Numbered from the stretch's first letter, positions 1 through 9,134 are shown. The stretch is 64,000 bases of DNA from Flavobacterium aquidurense (GCF_001404985.1 NZ_JRLF01000010.1:407521-471520), one strand, 5' to 3'. Numbers and translations are program-made. Notes: generated by a model from the letters alone, not told the origin.

Positions 1-34
1 GTTTTCCTTCGCCTTCTATTTTTGAGTATAACAT
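1..34 (-). CDS. N-terminal fragment of a gene cut by the window edge, possibly an alpha/beta hydrolase
   Basis: An ATG on the minus strand at 34 opens a frame reading M-L-Y-S-K-I-E-G-E-G-K before the window ends. An N-terminus of this form (short strand, then E-G-E-G-K) is, from memory, typical of Bacteroidota alpha/beta-fold hydrolases in which it is followed by an oxyanion-hole HGF motif. Eleven residues are too few to confirm this. The fragment is divergent from the lipoprotein gene that follows. The family name is inference only. Confidence 0.3.
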   Translation of the reverse strand, partial: MLYSKIEGEGK

Positions 35-254
35 TTCTATTTTGGTTTTATAAACTGAACACAAATGTAAAACTTATCTATGAATCTGACGTGCAATAAG
101 TTCTCCCTGATTTTATTTTAGTTTTATTTTATTAGAAAAAAGTTTACAGTTTACGGCTTTCCGTAAAAAAAGAACAAATACAAATAGTACCTTGCGGCCT
201 TAAAAATGAAGCTTTAAAAAACTTGATTTAATCCATTAATTAAAAACTTTGACC

Positions 255-1616
255 ATGATCAAAAAATTACTTTTACTTTCTGTAGTTCTTTCTCAGTTTG
301 CTATTTCCTGCTCAAGCGATGACAACACAGATCCTACAACGGATCCTGTAACAGAAGAGCCTACAAAAGACAAAACTCTTGCTGAGCAAATTGCAGAGAT
401 CGTTAAACAACCTTATTCTAAATTAACTCCGGCGGAACAAAAAATAAAATTAGAAGCTGAAGCAAATGATATGTTGGTTCAGTTAGACAAATCTAAAAGT
501 TCCAGCGCAATTGAAGCACTGGAAAATTTAACCCGCTTATTAGATATTTATCAAATCGATATCTTTAACGGAAAAAATGACAATAACGTAGAAGATGTTT
601 TAAACATTTCTGGTGTTTATGGTATTTATACATGGAATAATACTGCAAAAAAATGGGATAAAACAGCTTCGACTACAGAATTAAAATTTGTTTTCCCTGC
701 TAAAAAATCTCAAACAGCAAACAATGCAATTCTTACTTCAAAAGGAGTTTCATCTGATGTAAAAGTTAAATATTTTGATGGCTACAACGGAAAAGAAGAT
801 GTATATGATAATATGTTTTTACCAAGCTCAACAGATGCAACTTTAACTGTTGATAATGCACAAGTAGCAACATTTACTCAAACTGCAAAATATTCTTCTA
901 AAAATCAATCGCCGGATGAGTTTGCTTATAAAATGACTTTAAACGATGGTTATACTTGGGAAATGAATGGTAAAAAAGGTACTGAAAACACTTCAAAAGC
1001 ACTTTTTACTTATAACGGAAAAACTTTACTTGATTTTAATGCAGGAAGCTCCGCTAACATTGATGGTCTTATCGATAACGACGATCTTGTTCAATACAGA
1101 GGTAAAGCAAATGGGTTGATTAAATTGATGGACAATTTTATTATTGTTGCAGACATGAATTTAGAAACTGAAGGTGCTGATCAAATCGCTTTAGACAAAA
1201 GCCTGGTACGTCCTACTTATCCTGACTCAAACAATCCAAAATCTAATTATAAAGAATATTACACAGCATTAAATGCGTACGAAAAAAAGTATTCTGAAGG
1301 TGTGGCTGCTAATTTTAACAAAAACTTAAAATTAATCTTAGTTTCCAAAAAAGACGGAACTAAAATTGCTGATCTTGTTCGTCACTCAGAAAAATCAGGT
1401 AATGATTATATTTTCAATCTACCGGTTTGGAATGCTCAATATTCTTATTGGTCAAACAATGGTACTGGTGAATCATTTGCACAACCTTACCTTGAAGAAG
1501 TATTATACTTGAAATTCAATGACAATACTGAAGTTTCGTTCAGTACGTATTTCTCTAGTGGATTTGAAAAATTCGAAACTAAGTTTGAAGATTTCATTAA
1601 AGCTTTCGATAAATAA
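255..1616 (+). CDS. Predicted surface lipoprotein of unknown function
   Basis: 453-residue secreted lipoprotein. A Lys-Lys start, a hydrophobic stretch and a cysteine at residue 19 form a lipobox-like signal (F-A-I-S-C). The following S-S-D-D resembles the acidic signal that sends Bacteroidota lipoproteins to the cell surface. The rest is polar, rich in Asn, Lys and Asp, without a family I recognise. The region after residue 70 alternates short beta-type stretches. I use the ATG at 255; a TTG two codons earlier would also be in frame. The gene stands alone and ends just before a strong hairpin at 1637-1668. Function cannot be assigned. Confidence 0.8.
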   Translation: MIKKLLLLSVVLSQFAISCSSDDNTDPTTDPVTEEPTKDKTLAEQIAEIVKQPYSKLTPAEQKIKLEAEANDMLVQLDKSKSSSAIEALENLTRLLDIYQIDIFNGKNDNNVEDVLNISGVYGIYTWNNTAKKWDKTASTTELKFVFPAKKSQTANNAILTSKGVSSDVKVKYFDGYNGKEDVYDNMFLPSSTDATLTVDNAQVATFTQTAKYSSKNQSPDEFAYKMTLNDGYTWEMNGKKGTENTSKALFTYNGKTLLDFNAGSSANIDGLIDNDDLVQYRGKANGLIKLMDNFIIVADMNLETEGADQIALDKSLVRPTYPDSNNPKSNYKEYYTALNAYEKKYSEGVAANFNKNLKLILVSKKDGTKIADLVRHSEKSGNDYIFNLPVWNAQYSYWSNNGTGESFAQPYLEEVLYLKFNDNTEVSFSTYFSSGFEKFETKFEDFIKAFDK

Positions 1617-1636
1617 TAGCTTTTAAACATACACTT

Positions 1637-1675
1637 AAAGCCGATTTGAAAAATTTCAAATCGGCTTTATTTTTT
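1637..1675 (+). terminator. Intrinsic terminator of the lipoprotein gene
   Basis: A perfect inverted repeat (arms AAAGCCGATTTGAA and its complement, minimal loop) spans 1637-1668. It is followed by a T-rich tract on the + strand. It lies 20 bases after the stop at 1616. The stop codon of the convergent DUF4249 gene sits inside the hairpin. Confidence 0.8.
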
Positions 1676-2516
1676 CCGGTGTTTTTACAATAAATGTACT
1701 TTGACCATATCCTGCCCAAATCCCTATTCCGCCATTTATATTTGACTTTAGACTTGTATTTGCCGGATAAATAGGATTTCTGCTGTTTACAATTTCGTTT
1801 TGCCAGCTGTTCCAGAAATCTAATGCATCTTTATTTTGAGTTCTTAATTTTACATAAATTAGGTCCCCGTCAGCAAAATAAGGCGTAAATTTAGTTTTAG
1901 GAAAAAGCAAAACACCTCTATTTATTTGTATGGACATTGCTGATTCAGTAAAATTTTTATCATCTAAATTTCCATAAAATGCGGGCACAAAAATGGGCTC
2001 TTCGCCATCAATTTTTGTAGCAATCTGGTAATAGTTTTTTTCATTTACGGGATCATCAAATTTCACAAAAATATATCCGGTTGTATCTGATGGGTTCTTT
2101 TTTATATACTCAGCATTATTAATATTTACTGATTTTGGAATTGTTGTTACAGCCTGAACTACACGATTTAAATATTCGATTTTAATAGAATACTCTTTTC
2201 CGGCCTCGCCTATTAATTTGGTGCCATAATACACAAATGGCGGTACTCTGTTTTTATCATTTCTGACTCTTAAAACTTCAGAATTTAATCCGTCAGAAAC
2301 AGTAATTTTTGCAGATCTTATCACATGATTCAAAACGTTTGTTGAATCAATTACATCTGTAACCGGAATACTGCTCGATAATAAAACCTGAGCATAATCA
2401 CCTTCTTCAATCCAGCCTTCGACTACAATTTTAGATTCGATGCTTTGTTCGCTAAAATCATCTTTAGAACAACTTACAGCAATTAACACAAAAAGAAAAA
2501 GTATATATTTTTTCAT
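1656..2516 (-). CDS. DUF4249-family lipoprotein, partner of a TonB-dependent receptor
   Basis: 286 residues. The signal peptide ends in a lipobox (A-V-S-C16) followed by S-K-D-D, so it is a surface-directed lipoprotein. The body has the DUF4249 pattern: an early I-V-V-E-G-W strand, the S-S-I-P-V segment, an A-K-I-T-V-S-D strand and a late F-W-N-S-W-Q-N-E motif. DUF4249 proteins are habitually encoded right after a TonB-dependent receptor, as here (5-bp gap), and probably act as its extracellular substrate-binding lid. The substrate is unknown. The last codons lie in the terminator hairpin shared with the convergent gene. Confidence 0.85.
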   Translation of the reverse strand: MKKYILFLFVLIAVSCSKDDFSEQSIESKIVVEGWIEEGDYAQVLLSSSIPVTDVIDSTNVLNHVIRSAKITVSDGLNSEVLRVRNDKNRVPPFVYYGTKLIGEAGKEYSIKIEYLNRVVQAVTTIPKSVNINNAEYIKKNPSDTTGYIFVKFDDPVNEKNYYQIATKIDGEEPIFVPAFYGNLDDKNFTESAMSIQINRGVLLFPKTKFTPYFADGDLIYVKLRTQNKDALDFWNSWQNEIVNSRNPIYPANTSLKSNINGGIGIWAGYGQSTFIVKTPEKIKPI

Positions 2517-2521
2517 CCTTT

Positions 2522-4798
2522 TTAAAATTTAAACTTCCAGCTTATGGAAGGTAATATTCGATATAAAACCTTTTTCTCCTGCTTTACAATAACCTTATTT
2601 TTATCTTCATTAACCTGAATATTCAAAACTACATAAATTGGATTATCAATATTAAAAGTATTGTAAATAGAAAAATTTAAAGCACTTTCTTTTTTGTTTG
2701 TCTTTACAAAAAAGTAATTGACTGAAAAATCTGTTCGGATATAGTTTGGCATTTGTGCATTATTATATCCTGAATATTCCTTGACCGGATTGTTATTGAT
2801 AAAATACCACGAAGTAGGCATTGTAAAACGATTTCCTGAACTAAATATCTGTGTTACACCAAAGTTCCATTTTGAATTTAAATCATACATTCCAACTACT
2901 GAAAGATTGTGACGTCTGTCGTATTTAGCAAAATAAGTATTACCGTTATTGAGTTCATCAAAATTTCTATCAGACCAACTCAAAGTATAACTCATCCAGC
3001 CGGTAAACTTTCCGTTGTTTTTACGAAGCATCATTTCTAATCCGTATGCTTTTCCTTTTCCAACAAGTAAATCATTTTTTAAAGTCGTGGTTTCGTTAAA
3101 TTGCGTTATTCCATATGGATATTCGAGTAAATCTTTCATAAAACGATAGAATCCTCCAAATGAAGACGAAATGCTTTTCGAAATATTCTGATTGGAACCA
3201 ATAGAAAACTCATCTGAAGATTGTGGCTTTATACCATCTGAACTTGCAATCCAAAAATCTGTAGGAATACCTACACTTGAAGTTGTTATTAAACTCAAAT
3301 ATTGATATTGTCTATTATAAGATCCGTAAAAAGAATACTTTTCATTTGCCTTATAATTAAGCAAAACGCGAGGCTGAAAATGTAAATAAGAATCATTGGA
3401 ACCAGAAGTGTAATAATTAATGCGCAGTCCTAATTCGGCATTCAAATGATCTGTTAATTCTGGTTTAACTGTCGTGAAAACCGCAACTTCATCAGCATTA
3501 ATTGTATTATTTTGAGTCGTATTACTATCTGTCAGATTTTCGATATTAACTTTTTGAGGCTGTAAATTATGATGTACGTATTGGACTCCTGATTCAACGG
3601 GAACATTTTTTATCCAATATCGAAAAGCATTATTAAATCCAAAATCTTTTACATATGATGAAACTCCAAACCCAATTGTAGCTTGTTCCATATTTAGTTT
3701 ATTGGAATATTTACTAAAATAAACTGAGTTCGACATACTCATTTTAGGAGAAAATGCAGTAACTAAAGTTGGAGAAACTGTAAAATTACTCCACTTTAAA
3801 TCAGTTCTTAATGCCAGATTATCATCTTCAATACTTAATTTATCACCACTTATAAATGCATCAACAGAGAGTAAATTGTTTTTTGAAAGTTGCGAAATAA
3901 AAGTAATGTTTCCATCAGAAAAGCCATATTTCATATCCTGAATATCACTATTATTTGAACCTGAATGCAACAGTGGCGCTACAATTTCATCGATGTAAGT
4001 TTTCCTGCCCGAGATATAAAAACCGGATTTTTTATTTACAGGAACAGTCAAAGTAAGCTGCGAAGCTAAAATTCCAATATTTCCCTGAATACCCAATTCA
4101 GAGGGTACTTTCTTGTTCGGGATTAAAAGTGTTGTTGAACTTAAACGTCCGCCATATTTCGAATTTGAACTTGATTTATCAAACTCTACTTCTTTAATAT
4201 GATCGGTATTATAGAAGGGGAAAATTCCAAGCAAATGTGACATTCCGTATATAGGAGTTCCATCGTATAAAATAGCATTATGTCCGGGATCTCCACCTCT
4301 AACATATAAATATCCGTTTGCATCTCCTGAATTTTGAACTCCGGGAGTTAACTGCAAAAGTTTTATAATATCTGTAGTTCCTAAAACTGTTGGAACAGAT
4401 GACAGTTCTTTTAAATTAAAAGATAATTTACCTCCTGACAAATTTGTAATGCCTCTTTTTTTATCGTTGGCTATTATGACTTCTTTTAATTGCGAAATGT
4501 CCTTTTCTAATACAATTGAAATTAAAGTATCTTTTAGAAAATTAAAATTGATGGATTTTTTAAGATAACCCGATTGATCAAAAGATATTCCGGCTTGACC
4601 TAAGAGAATCTTTTCTGAAAAATTACCCAGAGAATCTGATACGGTATAATAGTGCTGGTTGTTTATTTGTAAAGAAATAGCAACTCCAACAAGGTTTTCA
4701 TTTTCAGACGATCGTATGTTTCCGGTTATAGTTGCTTTGGTTTGCGCAAATACATTAGAGAAACAGAATAAAAAAAAAAGAATTATTGATTTTGACAC
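2522..4798 (-). CDS. TonB-dependent outer-membrane receptor with N-terminal carboxypeptidase-like domain
   Basis: 758 residues. A signal peptide ends near residue 18 (V-F-A-Q). Next comes a carboxypeptidase-regulatory-like beta domain (about 22-105), then a plug domain (about 120-230) with the typical Y-V-R-G-G-D-P-G and L-Y-D-G-T-P-I-Y motifs. A 22-strand type barrel ends in an aromatic C-terminus (W-K-F-K-F). It should import a ligand across the outer membrane using TonB energy. First gene of a two-gene operon with the DUF4249 lipoprotein. No sigma/anti-sigma pair is seen beside it, and the ligand cannot be read from sequence. Confidence 0.9.
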   Translation of the reverse strand: MSKSIILFFLFCFSNVFAQTKATITGNIRSSENENLVGVAISLQINNQHYYTVSDSLGNFSEKILLGQAGISFDQSGYLKKSINFNFLKDTLISIVLEKDISQLKEVIIANDKKRGITNLSGGKLSFNLKELSSVPTVLGTTDIIKLLQLTPGVQNSGDANGYLYVRGGDPGHNAILYDGTPIYGMSHLLGIFPFYNTDHIKEVEFDKSSSNSKYGGRLSSTTLLIPNKKVPSELGIQGNIGILASQLTLTVPVNKKSGFYISGRKTYIDEIVAPLLHSGSNNSDIQDMKYGFSDGNITFISQLSKNNLLSVDAFISGDKLSIEDDNLALRTDLKWSNFTVSPTLVTAFSPKMSMSNSVYFSKYSNKLNMEQATIGFGVSSYVKDFGFNNAFRYWIKNVPVESGVQYVHHNLQPQKVNIENLTDSNTTQNNTINADEVAVFTTVKPELTDHLNAELGLRINYYTSGSNDSYLHFQPRVLLNYKANEKYSFYGSYNRQYQYLSLITTSSVGIPTDFWIASSDGIKPQSSDEFSIGSNQNISKSISSSFGGFYRFMKDLLEYPYGITQFNETTTLKNDLLVGKGKAYGLEMMLRKNNGKFTGWMSYTLSWSDRNFDELNNGNTYFAKYDRRHNLSVVGMYDLNSKWNFGVTQIFSSGNRFTMPTSWYFINNNPVKEYSGYNNAQMPNYIRTDFSVNYFFVKTNKKESALNFSIYNTFNIDNPIYVVLNIQVNEDKNKVIVKQEKKVLYRILPSISWKFKF

Positions 4799-4984
4799 TT
4801 TATTTTAATAAGAAAAGTGCGAAAATAAACAATTATAAATCAATTATTAACAGAACTAATTATTTATTTTTTTGTTTAAAACTTATATTCTAAACGCTCA
4901 TTATTACCATAATGCTGCATGAGGAAAAAAAGTAAAAATCCTTCTGTTTTTCTTTTAAAAACAGAAAATAATAACGAATAGCCC

Positions 4985-5016
4985 GACCCGCTCCCGAGGC
5001 TTCGGGACAGCGGGTC
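4985..5016. repeat. Cruciform-type inverted repeat downstream of pdxJ
   Basis: Outer arms GACCCGCT (4985-4992) and AGCGGGTC (5009-5016) enclose a second small hairpin, CCCGA-GGCT-TCGGG (4993-5006). This nested GC-rich palindrome stands out in AT-rich DNA. It lies 20 bases after the pdxJ stop on the minus strand. It lacks a clean T-tract, so it is either a weak terminator or one copy of an interspersed palindromic repeat. Confidence 0.7.
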
Positions 5017-5036
5017 ATGCCCTACTCATTTTTGTC

Positions 5037-5750
5037 CTACTTCAATTTATTCAAATACATATTCACCACATTATCCAAACCAAGGTACAGCGCTTCTGAA
5101 ATTAAAGCGTGCCCAATAGAAACCTCTAATAAACCGGGAATATTTTGTTTAAAAAACTGAATATTATCTAAACTTAAATCGTGACCTGCATTTATTCCCA
5201 AACTCAATTCGTTTGCCAATTCTGCAGCTTTAACATAAGGATCTATTCCCTTTTTGTTTCCTAAATCGTATTGATGTGCAAAAGCTTCTGTATATAATTC
5301 GATTCTGTCTGTTCCTGTTTTTTTGGCTCCTTCTATAATTTCCAATACCGGATCAACAAAAATCGATGTTCTGATTCCGTTACGCTGAAATTCCTGAATA
5401 ACCTCTGTTAAATAAGATTGATTTTTTATCGTGTCCCAACCTGCAGAAGATGTAATGGCACCAATTGCATCCGGTACAAGGGTCACCTGAGTAGGTTTAC
5501 ATTCTAAAACCAAATCGATAAAATTGTGCTGTGGATTTCCCTCAATATTATATTCTGTATAAACAATTTCTTTTAAGTCGCGTGCATCCTGATAACGAAT
5601 ATGGCGCTCATCCGGACGCGGATGAATCGTGATTCCCTGTCCTCCAAATTTCTGAATATCCGCAGCCACTTTTAATAAATCAGGAACATTTCCTCCACGT
5701 GCATTACGAAGGGTTGCAATTTTATTGATATTTACACTTAACTTTGTCAT
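5037..5750 (-). CDS. pdxJ: Pyridoxine 5'-phosphate synthase
   Basis: 237 residues, the normal length for PdxJ. The enzyme condenses 3-amino-2-oxopropyl phosphate with deoxyxylulose 5-phosphate to give pyridoxine 5'-phosphate, the last ring-forming step of DXP-dependent vitamin B6 synthesis in the cytoplasm. Visible family motifs: N-I-N-K near the start, R-N-A-R-G-G, the H-P-R-P-D-E-R-H-I active-site segment (about 43-51), T-L-V-P-D, G-I-N-A-G-H-D-L and the C-terminal S-I-G-H-A-L. Monocistronic as far as can be seen, divergent from the CBS gene. Confidence 0.97.
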   Translation of the reverse strand: MTKLSVNINKIATLRNARGGNVPDLLKVAADIQKFGGQGITIHPRPDERHIRYQDARDLKEIVYTEYNIEGNPQHNFIDLVLECKPTQVTLVPDAIGAITSSAGWDTIKNQSYLTEVIQEFQRNGIRTSIFVDPVLEIIEGAKKTGTDRIELYTEAFAHQYDLGNKKGIDPYVKAAELANELSLGINAGHDLSLDNIQFFKQNIPGLLEVSIGHALISEALYLGLDNVVNMYLNKLK

Positions 5751-5866
5751 ATAAATAGATAATTAATTCTAGTAACACTATATTTGTTACGACAAAAATA
5801 CAAAGTAAAACGTAGCAGTTTTTGCTATTTTTTGATTATTTTGCATGAAATATCCTTAACAGATTT

Positions 5867-6526
5867 ATGACAGAAATTATAAACTATATCACCAATGATT
5901 TCAGAGCTATAGATAGCCAGGAAACGATAGCCTCGGTTCAGGACTATTTTGCTGATTTGAATTTTTCGCATTTTCCGGTTTTGGAGAACGGAATCTTCAT
6001 TGGAAGTATCGCCTCTGATGACGTTGAAACTTTTGATACAGATAAAAAAGTCATTGATTACAAATATACATTGGAACGCTTTTTTGCGCGAAAATCAATG
6101 ATTTGGCTTGATGTTTTAGAAGTTTTTGCTAAAAACCACACGAATATAATTCCGGTTCTTGACGAAAATAATATCTATATAGGATATTATGAGATGGAAG
6201 ACATCATGAAATTTTTTCAGGAAACTCCATTTTTAAAAGAGCAGGGCGGAATTATTATTGTTCAAAAAGGACTTTTAGATTATTCAATGGGTCAGGTAAC
6301 CCAGATTGTAGAAAGCAACAATGGCAAAATCCTTGGCTGCTTTATATCTGAAGCTGATCTTGAAAATGTTCAGATTACCGTAAAAATTGGCGTTGGCCCT
6401 ATGAATGAAATTATCCAGACTTATAGAAGATATGGGTACGAAATTATTTCAGAACATCAGGAAGATGCTTATATCAACAGTCTAAAAGAACGTTCAGATT
6501 ATTTAGACAAATACCTTAATATATAA
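5867..6526 (+). CDS. CBS-domain protein with ACT-like C-terminus
   Basis: 219 residues, soluble. Two CBS motifs fill about residues 1-60 and 75-120 (F-P-V-L-E-N-G and I-P-V-L-D-E-N are the typical CBS beta strands). An ACT-like half follows (I-I-I-V-Q-K-G-L to V-Q-I-T-V-K-I). This architecture is like AcuB-type regulatory proteins that bind adenine nucleotides, though the ligand here is unknown. It precedes the NAD kinase gene in the same direction by 111 bases. A link to NAD(P) or adenylate sensing is inference from that neighbourhood. Confidence 0.85.
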   Translation: MTEIINYITNDFRAIDSQETIASVQDYFADLNFSHFPVLENGIFIGSIASDDVETFDTDKKVIDYKYTLERFFARKSMIWLDVLEVFAKNHTNIIPVLDENNIYIGYYEMEDIMKFFQETPFLKEQGGIIIVQKGLLDYSMGQVTQIVESNNGKILGCFISEADLENVQITVKIGVGPMNEIIQTYRRYGYEIISEHQEDAYINSLKERSDYLDKYLNI

Positions 6527-6528
6527 TA

Positions 6529-6632
6529 CAATTAGATAAGTAGTCAATTAGATAATGAGATCATTTCTTAACTGCTCTAATTTTCATATTATCCAATTGA
6601 CGAATTGCCAAATTACCTAATTATCTAATTAA
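6529..6632. repeat. Intergenic AATTAGATAAT-type direct and inverted repeats
   Basis: Between the CBS gene and nadK the motif CAATTAGATAA occurs at 6529 and again at about 6545. Its complement (ATTATCCAATT, TTATCTAATT) returns at about 6591-6631. The stretch is low-complexity and could fold as an imperfect hairpin. I see no promoter-quality TAnnTTTG box in it. Confidence 0.5.
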
Positions 6633-6637
6633 AAAGA

Positions 6638-7525
6638 ATGAAAGTAGCTATTTACGGACAGTATTACCAGAACAGTACCGAACCCATTATCAAAGATATA
6701 TTTTTGTTTTTCAACACTAATAATGTCGAAATGGTTATAGAAGAAAACTTTCTAAAAATGCTTCACGAAAAGCAACTTGTAGAAAACGGATATAAAACTT
6801 TCTCTGCAACTACATCACTCGACAATAGTTTTGAGATGCTAATTAGTATTGGCGGTGACGGCACCATTTTGAGAGCTGCAACCCTCGTTCGTAACTCCGG
6901 GGTTCCAATTTTAGGTATCAATGCCGGAAGACTTGGTTTTTTAGCCACTGTACAAAAAGAAAACATTGATAGTTTCCTGCAATTTGTAATTGACAAAAAT
7001 TACACAACTTCTGAAAGAACGCTGTTAAGCCTGACCTGCGACCCGAAAAATGATGCCATTGAAGAAGATTTAAATTTTGCAATGAACGAAGTAACGGTCA
7101 GCCGAAAAGATACCACTTCGATGATTACGGTTGAAACCTACCTAAATAATGAATATCTAAATTCATATTGGGCAGATGGCTTAATTATCTCTACGCCAAC
7201 AGGTTCAACAGGATATTCTTTGAGCTGTGGCGGACCATTGTTAACTCCGGATGTAAAAAGCTTAGTAATCACACCTATTGCCCCTCATAACTTAACAGCC
7301 AGACCACTTGTTATCCCTGATGATACCGAAATTAAACTTCGTGTTTCAGGCAGGGAAGATCAATATCTGGTTTCATTAGACTCCAGAATAGCTTCTGTAA
7401 AAAACGAATCCATTTTAACAATCAAAAAAACAGATTACAAAATAAAAATGGTGGAGATTCCAGGCGAAACTTTCTTGAAAACCTTAAGAAATAAATTGCT
7501 TTGGGGAGAAGATAAGAGAAATTAA
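6638..7525 (+). CDS. nadK: NAD kinase
   Basis: 295 residues, usual length. It phosphorylates NAD to NADP in the cytoplasm. Diagnostic motifs are present: S-I-G-G-D-G-T-I-L (ATP/NAD site, about 69-77), N-A-G-R-L-G-F-L-A, the glycine-rich T-P-T-G-S-T-G-Y-S and the I-A-P-H-N-L segment before R-P-L-V-I-P. The start chosen is the ATG that gives the standard M-K-V-A-I-Y-G N-terminus. Confidence 0.97.
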   Translation: MKVAIYGQYYQNSTEPIIKDIFLFFNTNNVEMVIEENFLKMLHEKQLVENGYKTFSATTSLDNSFEMLISIGGDGTILRAATLVRNSGVPILGINAGRLGFLATVQKENIDSFLQFVIDKNYTTSERTLLSLTCDPKNDAIEEDLNFAMNEVTVSRKDTTSMITVETYLNNEYLNSYWADGLIISTPTGSTGYSLSCGGPLLTPDVKSLVITPIAPHNLTARPLVIPDDTEIKLRVSGREDQYLVSLDSRIASVKNESILTIKKTDYKIKMVEIPGETFLKTLRNKLLWGEDKRN

Positions 7526-7651
7526 GTTGTTTTATGATTCGCCACTATACGATAATAGCACTTTTTGCCGTTTTGCATGTATCGAATCATCATTAAATGT
7601 CTCAATATCATATTGTAAATTTAAAAAAAAGCACATTTAACTAAAGGAACG

Positions 7652-7680
7652 TTGATTCGTATCGATAATTATTATATTTG
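7652..7680 (+). promoter_or_regulatory. Flavobacterial promoter upstream of the DUF6089-uppS-bamA operon
   Basis: TTG at 7652-7654 and TATATTTG at 7673-7680 are separated by 18 bases. This matches the Bacteroidota sigma-factor consensus (TTG ... TAnnTTTG). The -7 box ends 18 bases before the ATG at 7699, giving a very short leader. Confidence 0.55.
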
Positions 7681-7698
7681 CACGCAATTTTGAATTAA

Positions 7699-8382
7699 AT
7701 GAAGAAAATTTTTAATTTATTGTTATGTTTTTTCCCCTTTATCACACTAAACGCTCAGATCAATGAGATTGGTGTTTTTCTTGGCGGAAGTAACTTTGTA
7801 GGAGACGTAGGAAGTACAACTTATATTAATCCGGACAAACTGGCTTTTGGTATTTTATATAAGTGGAATAAAAGCCCCCGTCATTCTTACCGTTTTTCAT
7901 ACACACAATCAACTGTTTCCGGAAATGATCGCGATTCAGAAGAAACTGGAAGAAATAGAAGAGGTTATAGTTTTGATAATACTATAAAAGAACTTTCTGC
8001 AGGTCTGGAATTTAATTTTTTTGATTTTAATCTTCATGATTATCATCCAAAAATTACACCTTATATATATTCCGGATTAAGCTATTTTATGTATGACAAA
8101 TTATACGTAACCGGAGGACAAACTAAAAAAGATAAAAACGGAGGTTCTATTGCCATACCAATGACATTAGGAATCAAATCGAATATAACACCTCATTTAA
8201 TTTTAGGTGCAGAAGTTGGAGCCCGCTACACCTTTACAGATGATATTGACGGAAGTAACCCAAGCAGTGGTAATTTGAAACCGCTGCATTTTGGAAATTT
8301 AAATAATAATGACTGGTATGTCTTTTCGGGTGTGACTTTAACGTATACCTTTGGACAAAAACCTTGCTATTGCGCAGAATAA
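7699..8382 (+). CDS. DUF6089-family outer-membrane beta-barrel protein
   Basis: 227 residues with a signal peptide (ends L-N-A-Q, about residue 19). The mature part is a small eight-strand type barrel: I-N-E-I-G-V-F-L-G-G-S-N-F-V-G-D-V-G opens it, and P-Y-I-Y-S-G-L-S-Y-F and a final T-L-T-Y-T-F strand close it. The pattern is that of DUF6089, regularly found just upstream of uppS and bamA in Flavobacteria. The stop lies four bases before the uppS ATG, so it is co-transcribed. Function unknown; a role in envelope assembly is suggested only by the neighbours. Confidence 0.85.
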   Translation: MKKIFNLLLCFFPFITLNAQINEIGVFLGGSNFVGDVGSTTYINPDKLAFGILYKWNKSPRHSYRFSYTQSTVSGNDRDSEETGRNRRGYSFDNTIKELSAGLEFNFFDFNLHDYHPKITPYIYSGLSYFMYDKLYVTGGQTKKDKNGGSIAIPMTLGIKSNITPHLILGAEVGARYTFTDDIDGSNPSSGNLKPLHFGNLNNNDWYVFSGVTLTYTFGQKPCYCAE

Positions 8383-8386
8383 TAAA

Positions 8387-9127
8387 ATGAATTTACTAGA
8401 CTCTATAGATCAAACAAACTTACCCAAACATTTGGCCATTATTATGGACGGAAATGGTCGTTGGGCAAAACAACAAGGTTTTTTAAGAGCATTTGGTCAC
8501 GAAAACGGGACAAAATCTGTAAAAAAAACAATTAAAACTTGTGCTAAACTTGGCATTGAGTATTTAACCCTATATGCTTTTTCGACAGAAAACTGGAATC
8601 GTCCTAAATTAGAAGTCGATGCATTAATGAAAATACTAATCAATTCATTAAAAAAAGAGCTTGTAACTCTGCAAGAAAACAATATCAAACTTAATGCGAT
8701 TGGAAATCTTGAGAAATTACCAAAATCAGCTCAAAAAGAGCTTCTTGATGTAATAGACAAAACCAAAAATAATACGCGTCTTACACTAACTCTCGCTTTA
8801 AGTTACGGATCAAGAGAAGAATTGGTAAATGCTGTGAGAATCATCAGTGATAAAGTTAAAAATAATATAATTTCAATAGACACTATTGACGATTCAATTA
8901 TAAATGAGCATCTTTACACGCAAAATTTACCTGACGTAGATTTATTAATACGAACAAGTGGAGAACATAGAATAAGTAATTTTTTGCTATGGCAGATAGC
9001 CTATGCAGAACTATATTTTACGAATGTGTTGTGGCCAGACTTTAAAGATCAAGATTTATATGAGGCTATTATTAGTTATCAAAAAAGAGAACGTAGATTT
9101 GGAAAAACCAGCGAACAAATTAAATAA
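8387..9127 (+). CDS. uppS: Isoprenyl transferase (undecaprenyl diphosphate synthase)
   Basis: 246 residues from the ATG at 8387. A longer frame from 8351 would add 12 non-conserved residues overlapping the previous gene. UppS makes the C55 lipid carrier for peptidoglycan and surface polysaccharides. Motifs: I-I-M-D-G-N-G-R-W-A (catalytic Asp), T-L-Y-A-F-S-T-E-N-W (the conserved S-T-E-N-W), and R-T-S-G-E-H-R-I-S-N-F with W-Q near the C-terminus. It lies between the DUF6089 gene and bamA in one transcription unit. Confidence 0.96.
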   Translation: MNLLDSIDQTNLPKHLAIIMDGNGRWAKQQGFLRAFGHENGTKSVKKTIKTCAKLGIEYLTLYAFSTENWNRPKLEVDALMKILINSLKKELVTLQENNIKLNAIGNLEKLPKSAQKELLDVIDKTKNNTRLTLTLALSYGSREELVNAVRIISDKVKNNIISIDTIDDSIINEHLYTQNLPDVDLLIRTSGEHRISNFLLWQIAYAELYFTNVLWPDFKDQDLYEAIISYQKRERRFGKTSEQIK

Positions 9128-9134
9128 TATTTTA

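Noticed and set aside
9003..9134. BamA starting at 9003 inside uppS
   Set aside because: It would overlap uppS by 125 bases and put more than 40 residues of uppS-overlapping sequence before the signal peptide.
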